From NCBI GenBank assembly GCA_050951005.1, contig JBMNIP010000004.1, forward strand, positions 62,001 through 126,000: a stretch of DNA of 64,000 bases, written 5' to 3'. Under the pieces are notes generated by a model. It saw nothing but the letters and a program-made list of their open reading frames with translations, searched no databases and had not been told where the DNA came from. The DNA is from UMGS1519 sp050951005. Lineage in GTDB: Bacteria; Actinomycetota; Coriobacteriia; Coriobacteriales; Eggerthellaceae. Positions 25,630 to 34,708 of the stretch are shown here, one piece after another. Each line of letters starts with the position of its first letter. Position 1 is the stretch's first letter. Both the position numbers and the translations under genes were made by a program.

Positions 25630-25824
25630 ATGGCAGAAGCTAAGAAGACGCTGCATGTGAAGCAGGTCCGCAGCGCCATCGGTCGTCCTGAGATTCAGGA
25701 AAAGACCCTGAAGGCCCTGGGCCTCGGTCGTATCGGCCGCTCGAATGACTTGGTGGACAACGAGTCTGTTCGTGGCATGATTTTCAAGGTTAAGCACCTG
25801 GTTGAGGTTACCGAGAACAAATAA
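25630..25824 (+). CDS. rpmD: 50S ribosomal protein L30
   Basis: A 64-residue L30 with KQVRSAIGRPEIQEKTLKAL and GLGRIGRSNDLVDNESVRGM, the family pattern. It starts 4 bases after rpsE with AGGAGG lying over the rpsE stop. A 144-base gap follows before rplO. Confidence 0.96.
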   Translation: MAEAKKTLHVKQVRSAIGRPEIQEKTLKALGLGRIGRSNDLVDNESVRGMIFKVKHLVEVTENK

Positions 25825-25831
25825 TGAAGAA

Positions 25832-25869
25832 GGCGCCGGCGCACGGAATACTCTCCCTAGCGCCGGTAC
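25832..25869 (+). promoter_or_regulatory. Hairpin between rpmD and rplO
   Basis: CCGGCGC and GCGCCGG pair around a 17-base loop just after rpmD; GCTGGC/GCCAGC (about 25906-25924) forms a second stem. No T run follows. The gap otherwise holds only the rplO ribosome site AAAGGAG. Confidence 0.45.
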
Positions 25870-25968
25870 TTGTCGGTTCGGCAGAATCGAATCGGCTGGA
25901 AGTTAGCTGGCAGCGAGCAGCCAGCGTACGGAATTGATTCCGAAACCGCGTAAAGGAGCGAAAACAGA

Positions 25969-26418
25969 ATGGAATTGAAGGATCTTCAGCCCAACGAGGG
26001 TTCTCGTAAGAATCGTAAGCGTGTCGGCCGTGGCCCGGGTTCCGGCAAGGGCAAGACTGCCGGTCGTGGCATGAACGGCCAGAAGTCCCGTGCCGGCGGC
26101 GGGAAGGGCAAGGGCTTCGAGGGCGGTCAGACGCCGCTGGCCCGTCGTCTTCCGAAGCTGCCCGGCTTCAAGAACATCAATCATGTCGAGTACCTTCCGG
26201 TCAATGTCGGCCGTCTGGAAGAGAAGTATGAGGCTGGCGAAGTCGTAAATGGTGAAACCCTGAAGGAGAAGGGTATCATCAAACATGCCGACGCATTGGT
26301 GAAGGTTCTCGGTGACGGTGAACTGACGAAGGCACTCACAGTAAAGGTGGATAAGGTTTCCGCATCGGCAAAGGCCAAAATCGAGGCCGCGGGAGGAAAG
26401 GTCGAGGAGCCTTGCTAG
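25969..26418 (+). CDS. rplO: 50S ribosomal protein L15
   Basis: L15 is a late assembly protein of the 50S. The 149-residue protein has LKDLQPNEGSRKNRKRVGRG, the Gly/Lys-rich extended arm KGKTAGRGMNGQKSRAGGG, GFEGGQTPLARRLPKL, and the C-terminal globular part. Its last 7 bases overlap the TTG start of secY. Confidence 0.98.
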   Translation: MELKDLQPNEGSRKNRKRVGRGPGSGKGKTAGRGMNGQKSRAGGGKGKGFEGGQTPLARRLPKLPGFKNINHVEYLPVNVGRLEEKYEAGEVVNGETLKEKGIIKHADALVKVLGDGELTKALTVKVDKVSASAKAKIEAAGGKVEEPC

Positions 26419-27692
26419 ACTCGATAGTCCAAGCATTCAAAACCCCGGAGATTCGCAAGAAGATTCTGTTCACTCTGGGAATTTTGGCATTGTATCGCTT
26501 TGGTGCGTATGTTCCGGTACCGGGCATTCCGTTCCATGCCTTTGCTGATTCGTTCCAGAACCAGCAAGTGGCTATGGCCATGCTCGACCTGTTCACCGGC
26601 GGCGCGCTGTCGAACTTCTCCGTGTTTGCACTGGGAATCATGCCGTACATCACTGCATCCATCATCATGCAGCTGATGCAAGGAGTTATTCCCACCGTGC
26701 AGGCGTGGGCGAAGGAAGGCGAGACAGGCCGCCGTAAGATCACCCAATGGACCCGCTGGATTACCCTGGCCCTTGGCCTGATCAATGCGGTCGGTTACCT
26801 GTTCCTGTTCAAGTCTGCACAGTACGGCGTGGTGTTCAGCACCGAGGTTCCGGAGATCCTCTCGGACATCCTGGTGGTCTTCACCTTGGTTGTCGGCACG
26901 GCATTGATTATGTGGATGGGCGAGCTTATCACCCAGCATGGCATCGGCAACGGCATGTCCCTGATCATCTTCACGAGCATCGTTGCCCGTGTTCCCAGCG
27001 CCATCTACTCTTCGCTGACTTCTTCGGCAGATTCTTCGATGGGTATTGCCTACACCATTTTGATCCTCGTGGTGATTGTGGCCTGCATCCCATTGATTAC
27101 CTACATTGAACGTGCGCAGCGCCGTATCCCGGTCAGCTACGCCAAGCGCGTGCAGGGTCGTCGCGTGATGGGTGGTCAGTCCACGTACATCCCGTTAAAG
27201 GTCAATGCTGCAGGCGTCATCGCAATCATCTTCGCCAGCTGCCTTATTTACTTCCCGGCTCAGATTGCCGCGCTGTTCAATGTCGATTGGCTGACATGGG
27301 TTGCTAACGGCATCTCCAGCGGTCCGGCAAACTGGATCCTGACTGCTTTGCTGATTGTCTTTTTCTGCTACTTTTACACCTCGTTGGTGTTCCAGCCGGA
27401 AGAGACGGCGGATAACTTGCGCAGGCAGGGCGGATTCATCCCTGGTGTGCGGCCTGGAGCCGCGACGGTGCAGTATATCAAGGATGTTATCAAGTACGTA
27501 ACACTCCCTGGTTCGATTTACGTTGCAATCATCGCCGTGGTTCCTGCTATCTTGTTCTATTTCACGGATAACCAGCTGATTCAGGCGTTCGGCGGCACTT
27601 CGATCCTCATTATGATCGGCGTTGCATTGGATACCATGAGCAAGGTGGAGTCCCAGTTGAAGATGCATAATTACGACGGCTTCTTCAAATAG
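26412..27692 (+). CDS. secY: Preprotein translocase subunit SecY
   Basis: The 426-residue channel protein of the Sec translocon, with ten membrane helices. Visible marks are the plug and first-helix region RFGAYVPVPGI, GIMPYITASIIMQLM, THE helix-5 region GELITQHGIGNGMSLIIF, the cytoplasmic loop RRIPVSYAKRVQGRRVMGG, and PEETADNLRRQGGFIPGVRPG, which contacts SecA and the ribosome. It starts with TTG inside rplO. SecE is encoded at 38292 in this window. A terminator follows the stop. Confidence 0.97.
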   Translation: MLDSIVQAFKTPEIRKKILFTLGILALYRFGAYVPVPGIPFHAFADSFQNQQVAMAMLDLFTGGALSNFSVFALGIMPYITASIIMQLMQGVIPTVQAWAKEGETGRRKITQWTRWITLALGLINAVGYLFLFKSAQYGVVFSTEVPEILSDILVVFTLVVGTALIMWMGELITQHGIGNGMSLIIFTSIVARVPSAIYSSLTSSADSSMGIAYTILILVVIVACIPLITYIERAQRRIPVSYAKRVQGRRVMGGQSTYIPLKVNAAGVIAIIFASCLIYFPAQIAALFNVDWLTWVANGISSGPANWILTALLIVFFCYFYTSLVFQPEETADNLRRQGGFIPGVRPGAATVQYIKDVIKYVTLPGSIYVAIIAVVPAILFYFTDNQLIQAFGGTSILIMIGVALDTMSKVESQLKMHNYDGFFK

Positions 27693-27717
27693 GAGACAAT
27701 CTGCCATTGGATTGAAT

Positions 27718-27751
27718 GCGGCTGCATCCATTCGGGTGCAGCCGCTTTTTT
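27718..27751 (+). terminator. Terminator ending the ribosomal operon after secY
   Basis: GCGGCTGCA (27718-27726) pairs with TGCAGCCGC (27737-27745) and is followed by six T residues. It detaches adk from the operon, which in most bacteria it belongs to. Confidence 0.92.
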
Positions 27752-27848
27752 CTCAGCACCTGGCGCTATCGCCGCTACCGATGTGCTCGTGGCAATTGGA
27801 GGGCACAATGGTAGAATTCTCTCAGAGTCGATAAGAAAGGAAGCGATT

Positions 27849-28475
27849 ATGAATATCGTTTTGTTGGGCGCTCCGGGTGCTGGCAAGGGCACCCAAGCAG
27901 CTAAGCTCGTGGAGAAGCATCACATGTGCCATATCTCCACGGGGGATATCCTGCGTGCTGCGGTGAAGAACCAGACGCCGCTTGGCGTGAAGGCGAAGGG
28001 CTACATGGACGCGGGCGATTTGGTGCCTGACGATTTAATCGTAGACCTGATGAAAGAGCGTATCCAGGAGCCGGATACTCAAGCTGGCGTCATCCTCGAT
28101 GGCTTCCCCCGTACCACGGCTCAGGCGGTTGCCCTGGACAGCATGCTTGCCGATTTGAATCGTCCGCTTGATGCCGCCCTGCTGATCGATGTCGATTTCG
28201 AAGTTATCATCAAGCGTCTGACATCCCGTCGCCAATGCCGTGCCTGCGGGTATATCGGGACGGCCGACGATGCCAAGTGTCCTAAGTGCGGTGGCGAGAT
28301 GTACCAGCGCGACGACGATAACGAACAGACTGTTCGCAACCGCCTGGACGTCTACCAGAATTCGACTGCTCCGCTGATCGATTACTACGCGGGCAAGAAC
28401 GTGCTCGTGAAGATTGACGGGGATCGAGATGTTGACGTTGTCTTCTCCGATGTCGAGAAGGCGCTGAACCTTTAG
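27849..28475 (+). CDS. adk: Adenylate kinase (zinc-type)
   Basis: Equilibrates ATP, ADP and AMP. The 208-residue protein has GAPGAGKGTQA (P-loop, residues 7-17), STGDILRAA for AMP binding, DGFPRTTAQA, and a long lid with four cysteines, CRACG and CPKCG, which bind structural zinc in the Gram-positive type. ATG 27849 follows AAAGGAAG. A possible promoter lies before it (GTGGCA, 17 bases, TAGAAT near 27813). It stands alone between two terminators. Confidence 0.97.
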   Translation: MNIVLLGAPGAGKGTQAAKLVEKHHMCHISTGDILRAAVKNQTPLGVKAKGYMDAGDLVPDDLIVDLMKERIQEPDTQAGVILDGFPRTTAQAVALDSMLADLNRPLDAALLIDVDFEVIIKRLTSRRQCRACGYIGTADDAKCPKCGGEMYQRDDDNEQTVRNRLDVYQNSTAPLIDYYAGKNVLVKIDGDRDVDVVFSDVEKALNL

Positions 28476-28502
28476 TTTGTACCTTTCTTTCAGGCATCTT
28501 TA

Positions 28503-28537
28503 GGGCCGCCTGCCAAGTTCGGTAGGCGGCCCTTTGT
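28503..28537 (+). terminator. Rho-independent terminator after adk
   Basis: GGGCCGCCT (28503-28511) pairs with AGGCGGCCC (28524-28532), followed by TTTGT. Confidence 0.85.
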
Positions 28538-28583
28538 CCCGTTAGCCGTGTTCCTTGCATGGTGTACCGCGTATAATGGGCGG

Positions 28584-30770
28584 GTGTTAAAAACTCTCGT
28601 AGACATCTGGCATGATTTCTTGGCAGCATCACGACGCAATGAACGCGTCTTGAAGCTGGTATTTTCCCGTATCCTTGCCATCTTGGTGATATCCGCGCTC
28701 GCCGAGGTGTTCATCTTCAATTTCAATTACTTCGCCTCGTCCGGATACACCACTATCGATTTGACCTCCGAGCTGAAAGGCCAGCTGCCGCAAACGCTTG
28801 ATGGCAAGGGATACAATCTGACCACGCTGAACCATACCATCGAATTCTCTGGCCTGAACACCCAGGTAAACAATGTGTATATCAAGTTCGATACCGACCA
28901 GCCAGCCCAGCGGATCAAAGCACTCATCCATTTTACCGACGACGCCCATGAGACCTATTTCGATTCCAATCTGTATTCCCAGGGTATCCCCGAAACCTAT
29001 ATTGCCACCAATAGCCGGGAGAGCCAGTACCTGAACCTGAATGCTTCCGGGGATATCGGGAGTCTGAAAATCGAATTCACCGGAGACGATATCTCCTATC
29101 CGATCACGATTAAGAAGGTGGAGATAAACGCCCACTGTCCCTTCACCTTCCAGCCCATGCGCTTCGGGCTTCTGGCTGCCATCTTGGCGCTGCTCTATAT
29201 CTTCCGTCCCCGTTCGGCCATCTATCGCTGGCAGGTAAACCGTGAACGTACGCGAAGCAACATGTACGTAGCGATAACGGTGGCAATCGAGGTTATCGCG
29301 CTCTCGAGCTTCCTGTTCTATGGGTCGAGCCAGGTGGGTATCGCTACGCAGGACTACAATTCCGGATCGTGGGATAAACACTCGATAGTAAATACCTATC
29401 CGGTTGGGGGCAAAAGCGCCCAGCAGTACAGCGAGCTTGCGAAGTCATTCACCGAGGGCCACCTGTATCTGGACGAGGAACCGCCGGACTGGCTGCAGCA
29501 GATGGACAATCCCTACGACCGTGGTGCACGCGATGAGCTTCAGAAGGAGTACGGCGATCAATATCTGTTCGATGTTGCCTATTATGACGGGCATTATTAC
29601 GTTTATTTCGGGGTCGTGCCGGTCATCGTCTTCTATCTGCCGTTTTATCTTCTGACAGGTGGAGCTTTCCCAACGGCTATCGGCGTGCTGATATCAGGGA
29701 TTTTCTTCATTATCGGGCTCACACTGCTGCTGTTGCTATTCGCTCGGCATCATTTCAGACGGGTAAGTCTTGGATTATTCCTTCTGCTTCAAATACCGCT
29801 CGTGTTCTGTTCGGGATTGCCGTACCTATTCAAGATGCCGACGTTCTATGCGCTGCCGATCATGCTGGGTCTGGCTTTCAGCGTGTGGGGGATGTATTTC
29901 TGGATGAGAGGCCGCTCTGCGCAGCGTGCGGGGCGTTGGTATGTGGCAGGTTCCTTGTGTATGGCGCTGGTATTGGGATGTCGTCCGCAGCTGATGGTGC
30001 TTTCGCTGGTTGCGGTTCCGCTGTTCTGGCATCGCTACATTACGCAGCGGCGCGCCCTCACCGCGCAGGGTGCCAGGGAGCTCGTATGCCTGCTGGCGCC
30101 GTACGCCGTCGTGTTCGCTGCGATCTTTGCCTATAATTACGCGCGATTCGGGTCGTTCCTCGATTTCGGTGCGAATTACAATCTGACCACTAACGACATG
30201 ACCAAGCGGGGTTTCGATATCGGCCGCTTGGCACCGGCGCTCTTTGCTTATCTGATCCAGCCGCCGAACCTCTCGGGGGAGTTTCCCTATCTGCAGCCTG
30301 CGGTGTTCCAAACCACTTATCTGGGGCAGACCGTGCGCGAGGCAACCTACGGCGGTATCTTCGCGTGCCTCCCGGTGCTGTGGGTCCTGGTGTTTACCGT
30401 TCCCATTTTGAAGATGCGGATACGCACGCGAAAAACGCACACGGTAGCCGGCGTCACCGCTGCCATGGTGGTAATGGGCATCCTGGTTGCCTGTTTGGAT
30501 GCGGAGATGGCGGGTATCCTCCAGCGCTATTTCGCGGACTTCAGCTTCTTGTTCCTTGCAGCTGCGGCCTTGCTCGTGTTCATCCTGAACGAGAACGTCA
30601 GCCATCGGTCGAGCTGGTCGTCAGTCCTTCTGAAAGTGCTGCTCACGTTGGTAGGCTTGAGCCTTCTGTATACGGTCATGTTGTGTATCGCACCTCTTAC
30701 CAACTGGATCAGTGATGTATATCCGTGGGCATACCAGGATATGCTCGAGATGTTCGAATTCTGGTCGTAA
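28584..30770 (+). CDS. Large polytopic membrane protein, GT-C glycosyltransferase-like
   Basis: A 728-residue protein. One N-terminal membrane helix (about 20-40) is followed by an extracytoplasmic beta-rich domain of about 140 residues, then 10-12 hydrophobic segments with short loops. An exported loop after the second helix group is rich in Tyr and Asp (FDVAYYDGHYYVYFG), like loops in GT-C lipid-linked sugar transferases. I cannot name a family. GTG 28584 is preferred: TATAAT at 28572-28577 lies 7 bases before it and there is no ribosome site, so the mRNA may be leaderless. It probably modifies a surface glycan, which is inference. Confidence 0.7.
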   Translation: MLKTLVDIWHDFLAASRRNERVLKLVFSRILAILVISALAEVFIFNFNYFASSGYTTIDLTSELKGQLPQTLDGKGYNLTTLNHTIEFSGLNTQVNNVYIKFDTDQPAQRIKALIHFTDDAHETYFDSNLYSQGIPETYIATNSRESQYLNLNASGDIGSLKIEFTGDDISYPITIKKVEINAHCPFTFQPMRFGLLAAILALLYIFRPRSAIYRWQVNRERTRSNMYVAITVAIEVIALSSFLFYGSSQVGIATQDYNSGSWDKHSIVNTYPVGGKSAQQYSELAKSFTEGHLYLDEEPPDWLQQMDNPYDRGARDELQKEYGDQYLFDVAYYDGHYYVYFGVVPVIVFYLPFYLLTGGAFPTAIGVLISGIFFIIGLTLLLLLFARHHFRRVSLGLFLLLQIPLVFCSGLPYLFKMPTFYALPIMLGLAFSVWGMYFWMRGRSAQRAGRWYVAGSLCMALVLGCRPQLMVLSLVAVPLFWHRYITQRRALTAQGARELVCLLAPYAVVFAAIFAYNYARFGSFLDFGANYNLTTNDMTKRGFDIGRLAPALFAYLIQPPNLSGEFPYLQPAVFQTTYLGQTVREATYGGIFACLPVLWVLVFTVPILKMRIRTRKTHTVAGVTAAMVVMGILVACLDAEMAGILQRYFADFSFLFLAAAALLVFILNENVSHRSSWSSVLLKVLLTLVGLSLLYTVMLCIAPLTNWISDVYPWAYQDMLEMFEFWS

Positions 30771-30812
30771 GGTTTCGACGCTCGAATTCGGTAGAGTCGA
30801 TAGGGTCTGGGA

Positions 30813-31307
30813 ATGGTAAGCGAAGCGGTACATAAATCGATGCAGGGCAACAAGCGGGCAAACACCAAACCCGAGCTGGTGATGCGTGCCCGCCTACGCC
30901 ACGCGGGGCTGCTCGGGTATCGGCTGCAGTGGAAGGTTCCCGGTCGGCCTGATATTGCCTGGCCAGGCAAACGTGTAGCCCTTTTCGTGAATGGCTGCTT
31001 CTGGCATCGCTGTCCGCATTGCAATTTGCCGCTTCCCAAGTCAAATGCCGAATACTGGAGCAAGAAATTCGAGCGCAATGTTGCCCGCGATAAGAAGAAT
31101 CTCGCGCTTCTGCGCAAGGCGGGCTGGACCTGCCACGTAGTTTGGGAGTGCGAGTTGAAGAAGAAGACGATTGATGCCACCTGTGCTGTGCTACTCCCAC
31201 AGCTTGCCGAAGAGCTTTCCAAGCCGCTATCGCCCGAGGCTATCGAATATTACGCACTTGCCGTCGACGGCGACGCGGCAGACAGGGTGGGAGCGGATAA
31301 TCCGTGA
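30813..31307 (+). CDS. Very short patch repair endonuclease (Vsr)-like
   Basis: A 164-residue Vsr-family DNA nuclease, which nicks 5' of T in T:G mismatches left by deamination of 5-methylcytosine. Marks in order: SMQGNKRANTKPELVMR, GRPDIAWPGK with the catalytic Asp, FVNGCFWHRCPHC with the zinc cysteines and histidine, and WSKKFERNVARDKKN. E. coli has His where this has Asn (FVNG); other family members vary here. No cytosine methylase gene lies in the window, which is unusual as vsr normally accompanies dcm. The gene is alone between a membrane protein and a convergent aminotransferase. Confidence 0.88.
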   Translation: MVSEAVHKSMQGNKRANTKPELVMRARLRHAGLLGYRLQWKVPGRPDIAWPGKRVALFVNGCFWHRCPHCNLPLPKSNAEYWSKKFERNVARDKKNLALLRKAGWTCHVVWECELKKKTIDATCAVLLPQLAEELSKPLSPEAIEYYALAVDGDAADRVGADNP

Positions 31308-31366
31308 GGAGCAGGCGATGAGGCGTACGTTCCGAATGAACCTAATCAACCTTACTCAATTGCGAT

Positions 31367-31400
31367 GAAGACCCGGGTGCATGCCCGGGCCTTCTCTTTT
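31367..31400. terminator. Bidirectional terminator between vsr and the aminotransferase
   Basis: GAAG-AC-CCGGG and CCCGG-GCC-TTC pair around a short loop; T-rich tails are present on the plus strand (CTTTT). It serves the two convergent genes. Confidence 0.7.
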
Positions 31401-31431
31401 CACCGGCTATTGCCGTTTGGCGGCGCAGGGT

Positions 31432-32712
31432 CTAGGCCAGCAGCTTTTCTACCGTGGCCAGCTTCGCGCAAACCACGAAGACCTGCAGCGCCTGTTCCAA
31501 CTCCCCGATCGGCGGCAGCGACGGCGCTATGCGGATGTTGCTGTCATACGGGTCGTGCTTGTGCGGCCAGGTTGCGCCGGCGCCCGTCAGGGTGACACCC
31601 GCTTCCTTGCAGAGGGAAACGATCCGCTTGGCCGTTCCCTCTGGCCCGTTGAAGGATACAAAATAGCCGCCGCGCGGATGGCTCCAGGAGCAGCCGCAAT
31701 CCGACAGCTCGTGTTCCAGGACATCCTGCACGAGCATGAATTTCGGCCGTAGCAGCGCTGCGTGCTTACGCATCTGCGCCGCGATGCCGTCGGCATTCTT
31801 CAGGAAACGTACGTGACGGATCTGGTTGATTTTGTCATAGCCGATAGTCTGGGGCTTCATGCGCGCCTTGATCTCGGCAAGGTTTTCGGGGCAAGCAGCC
31901 ATCGCGGCGATGCCGGCACCTGGGAAGGTGACTTTGCTTGTGGATGCGAACTTGTAGTAACGGTCCGTTGTGCCTGCCTTCCGACATGCCTGCGCAATAT
32001 CCAGCAGGTGATCCTGTTCGCTTGGGTCGTCGAACAGATGATGCACGCTGTAGGCGTTATCCCAGAAGATGCGGAAATCGGGTGCGGCGGTCTTCATGGA
32101 TGCCAGCCGGTTCACGACTTCGTCAGAATAGGTGATGCCGCTTGGGTTCGAGTATTTCGGCACGCACCAGATGCCCTTGATGGCATCGTCGTCGACAACC
32201 AAACGTTCCACTTCATCCATATTCGGTCCCTCGTCGTTAAGCGGTACGGGAATCAGTTCGATGCCGAACGACTCGGTCACGCCGAAATGGCGGTCATAGC
32301 CTGGGACCGGGCACAGCCATTTGACCTTCGGCAGCTGGCACCAGGGAGTGCTTCCCAAGGTACCGAACATCCAGCAGCGTGCCAGTGTGTCGTACATCAA
32401 ATTCAAACTCGAATTGCCGCCGACGATGACGTTGTCCGGGTCGTCGTCAAGAAAGATTGCCATCAGGCGTTTAGCTTCAGGTAGGCCGTCAAGTACGCCA
32501 TAGTTGCGTGCGTCGGTGCCATCCTGCAAAATCAGGTCTTCGGAATCGACGTTCTTCAGAAGCTCGCTGCTCAAGTCCAGCTGGGCGGCCGAGGGCTTGC
32601 CGCGTGCCATGTTCAGGGACAGGCCCTTTGCCTTGATGCGCGCGAATTCCTTATCCAGGCGCTCCTTCTCCGCTTGCAATTCGGATGCTGTCATTGTTCC
32701 GTAGTCAGACAT
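31432..32712 (-). CDS. PLP-dependent aspartate aminotransferase-like protein
   Basis: A 426-residue fold-type I aminotransferase of the MocR-free aspartate aminotransferase group (Pfam Asp_aminotransf). The N-terminal part reads SLNMARGKPSAAQLDLS; GGNSSLNLMYDTL holds the phosphate-binding loop, WCVPKYSNPSGITYS the conserved Asn-Pro and WDNAYSVHHL the PLP aspartate; STSKVTFPGAGIA carries the PLP lysine. C-terminal PRGGYFVSF and a carboxylate-binding Arg (NIRIAPSLPP) follow. Aspartate/2-oxoglutarate is the likely pair. The ATG at 32712 follows GGAAAGGGAA; the longer frame upstream has no ribosome site. Confidence 0.9.
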   Translation of the reverse strand: MSDYGTMTASELQAEKERLDKEFARIKAKGLSLNMARGKPSAAQLDLSSELLKNVDSEDLILQDGTDARNYGVLDGLPEAKRLMAIFLDDDPDNVIVGGNSSLNLMYDTLARCWMFGTLGSTPWCQLPKVKWLCPVPGYDRHFGVTESFGIELIPVPLNDEGPNMDEVERLVVDDDAIKGIWCVPKYSNPSGITYSDEVVNRLASMKTAAPDFRIFWDNAYSVHHLFDDPSEQDHLLDIAQACRKAGTTDRYYKFASTSKVTFPGAGIAAMAACPENLAEIKARMKPQTIGYDKINQIRHVRFLKNADGIAAQMRKHAALLRPKFMLVQDVLEHELSDCGCSWSHPRGGYFVSFNGPEGTAKRIVSLCKEAGVTLTGAGATWPHKHDPYDSNIRIAPSLPPIGELEQALQVFVVCAKLATVEKLLA

Positions 32713-32822
32713 GTGCCGTTCCCTTTCCAATTCAACCGCAGGCATTATCGTGATGAAGCCCTCGGTTCTGTAAACGTACACTGATTCACTAGCTGCAGAA
32801 ACACATTATAGGAGTCCGATTT

Positions 32823-34394
32823 ATGCTTCAGAGTGACTTTTGGGTATTGCTTGCAATGCTCATTTATTTCGTCGTCGTGTTGACGATTGGCTTTATCTAC
32901 GCCAAGCGTTCGAACCAATCGACTTCGAATTATTTCCTTGGCGGCCGTCAGCTCGGTCCGTGGATTACGGCACTGTCCGCAGAGGCCAGCGACATGTCCG
33001 GCTGGCTGTTGATGGGCATCCCCGGAGTTGCCTATTTCACCGGTGCTTCGGATATCGTCTGGACGGCAATCGGCTTGGCAATCGGCACCTACCTGAACTG
33101 GAAGATCGTAGCGCGCCGCCTACGCGTTTACTCCGAGAAAGCAGGCGACTCGATTACGCTGCCGCAGTACTTCTCGAATCGCTTTCACGATGACCGCCAT
33201 CTCATCTCGACTGTGGCTGCACTCATCATCTTCTTGTTCTTCAGCATTTACGTAGGCAGCTGTTTCGTATCCTGCGGAAAGCTGTTCTCCACGCTTTTCG
33301 GATTCGATTACGCCACGATGATGATGCTTGGAGCCATCATCGTGTTCCTGTACACGTTCGTGGGCGGTTACCTTTCTGTCTGCACAACGGATATGATTCA
33401 GGGCACATTGATGTTCTTCGCCCTTGCAATCGTCTTCATCGGCAGTGTCGTCAGCGTCGGAGGCGTGGACAATGTGGTCTCCTATCTTGAGAACATCCCG
33501 GGTTTCTTGAGCTTGACCGACATCGCCACACCGGTGCTCGATTCAAATGGCCAGCAGGTGATCGAGAACGGCCAGCCCCAATTCGGTGATGCGGCCAACT
33601 ATGGCTTGGTCACCATCATCTCTGGGTTGGCGTGGGGTCTCGGCTACTTCGGCATGCCGCAGGTGCTTGTGCGCTTCATGAGCATCCGCGATCCCAAGGA
33701 AGTGAAGGTTTCCCGTCGCATTGCCACCATCTGGTGCGTTATCTCTTTGGCCTGCGCCGTCTGCATCGGCTTGGTTGGTCGCGCGATGTTGCCTACCAAT
33801 TTCCTCACCGAGGCAAGTGCCGAGAACGTTTTCATCGTGGCTTCCCAGATCCTCCTTCCGTCATTCGTCTGCGGTTTGGTGGTGTCGGGCATCTTTGCCG
33901 CCTCGATGAGCTCGTCTTCCTCCTACCTGCTGATTTCCAGCTCTTCTATTGCCGAGGATATCTTCCGCGGAGTGATCAAACGCGATGCAACCGATCGGCA
34001 GGTCATGATTGTGGCGCGCATCGTGCTGCTGGTGGTCTTCCTGTTCGGTGTGCTCATAGCCTTAGATGAGAACTCCTCGATCTTCGATATCGTTTCCTAC
34101 GCATGGGCCGGTTTCGGATCGGCATTCGGTCCGGTAATGCTGCTGTCCCTGTATTGGAAGCGTGCGAATCTCAAGGGGGCCATCACCGGCATGATCGTCG
34201 GTGCGGCAACGGTGCTGATCTGGCATACATTCGTCGTTCCGCTCGGCGGTTGGTTCGCGCTGTACGAACTGGCGCCGGGGTTCCTGTTCGCCCTGATTGC
34301 CAACGTGGCGGTCTCCCTTCTCACTGCGGAGCCGAGCGCCTCCATTCAGAGGGAATTCGACGAGTATCGAAGCGAAGTTGCTGCGGAGAACTAG
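32823..34394 (+). CDS. putP: Sodium/proline symporter
   Basis: A 523-residue sodium:solute symporter with about 13 membrane helices. SAEASDMSGWLLMGIPG matches the sodium/substrate site of helix 2, NYFLGGRQLGPW the first loop, and AGFGSAFGPVMLLSLYWKR the family signature in helix 11; SSSSSYLLISSSSIAEDI is the Ser-rich helix 9. Proline is the expected substrate from family resemblance. ATG 32823 follows TAGGAG. The gene is divergent from the aminotransferase. Confidence 0.92.
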   Translation: MLQSDFWVLLAMLIYFVVVLTIGFIYAKRSNQSTSNYFLGGRQLGPWITALSAEASDMSGWLLMGIPGVAYFTGASDIVWTAIGLAIGTYLNWKIVARRLRVYSEKAGDSITLPQYFSNRFHDDRHLISTVAALIIFLFFSIYVGSCFVSCGKLFSTLFGFDYATMMMLGAIIVFLYTFVGGYLSVCTTDMIQGTLMFFALAIVFIGSVVSVGGVDNVVSYLENIPGFLSLTDIATPVLDSNGQQVIENGQPQFGDAANYGLVTIISGLAWGLGYFGMPQVLVRFMSIRDPKEVKVSRRIATIWCVISLACAVCIGLVGRAMLPTNFLTEASAENVFIVASQILLPSFVCGLVVSGIFAASMSSSSSYLLISSSSIAEDIFRGVIKRDATDRQVMIVARIVLLVVFLFGVLIALDENSSIFDIVSYAWAGFGSAFGPVMLLSLYWKRANLKGAITGMIVGAATVLIWHTFVVPLGGWFALYELAPGFLFALIANVAVSLLTAEPSASIQREFDEYRSEVAAEN

Positions 34395-34708
34395 GCTTTC
34401 ACGTCCTGTCCCCACATTTCGAGGGTTTTGGCTCGCGAAACGTGGGGGACTCGTGAAGGAGATGTGGTTTCAGGGCAATTTCACCAATTACCGCTATTTT
34501 GTACCCACTATATATAGTGCATTTGAGAATGAAGGCACAAGAAACATTCCCGCGATTTTTCCATCGACATTATACGATAAGCCTGTGAACAGGATTTATG
34601 CTAAAAATCCTGGGCTACTCGGGCTCAGTTCTGCAGGAGCACTTGTGTTTCTGCTAGTATAACGGCGTTGCGAAGAAATCATCACACATGCTCAACCAAG
34701 GGGGTTTT
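34395..34708. other. AT-rich gap between putP and the Tat-exported hydrolase gene
   Basis: Apart from the hairpin near its start, this 314-base gap is much richer in A/T than its surroundings. It holds the 14-base palindrome CACTATATATAGTG at about 34506 and a possible -10 (TATAAC, near 34658). A 69-codon frame (GTG 34453 to 34662) is open but has unlike codon use; I do not call it a gene. Confidence 0.5.
34406..34447 (+). promoter_or_regulatory. Long hairpin after putP
   Basis: TCCCCAC-TTTCG and CGAAA-GTGGGGGA pair around a 12-base loop. No T run follows; it could be a weak terminator of putP or part of the leader of the next gene. Confidence 0.45.

Noticed and set aside
34453..34662. 69-codon frame before the Tat hydrolase gene
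   Set aside because: Codon use is unlike the neighbours, the region is AT-rich and carries a palindrome and a -10; no homology recognised. It remains possible that it is a small foreign gene.
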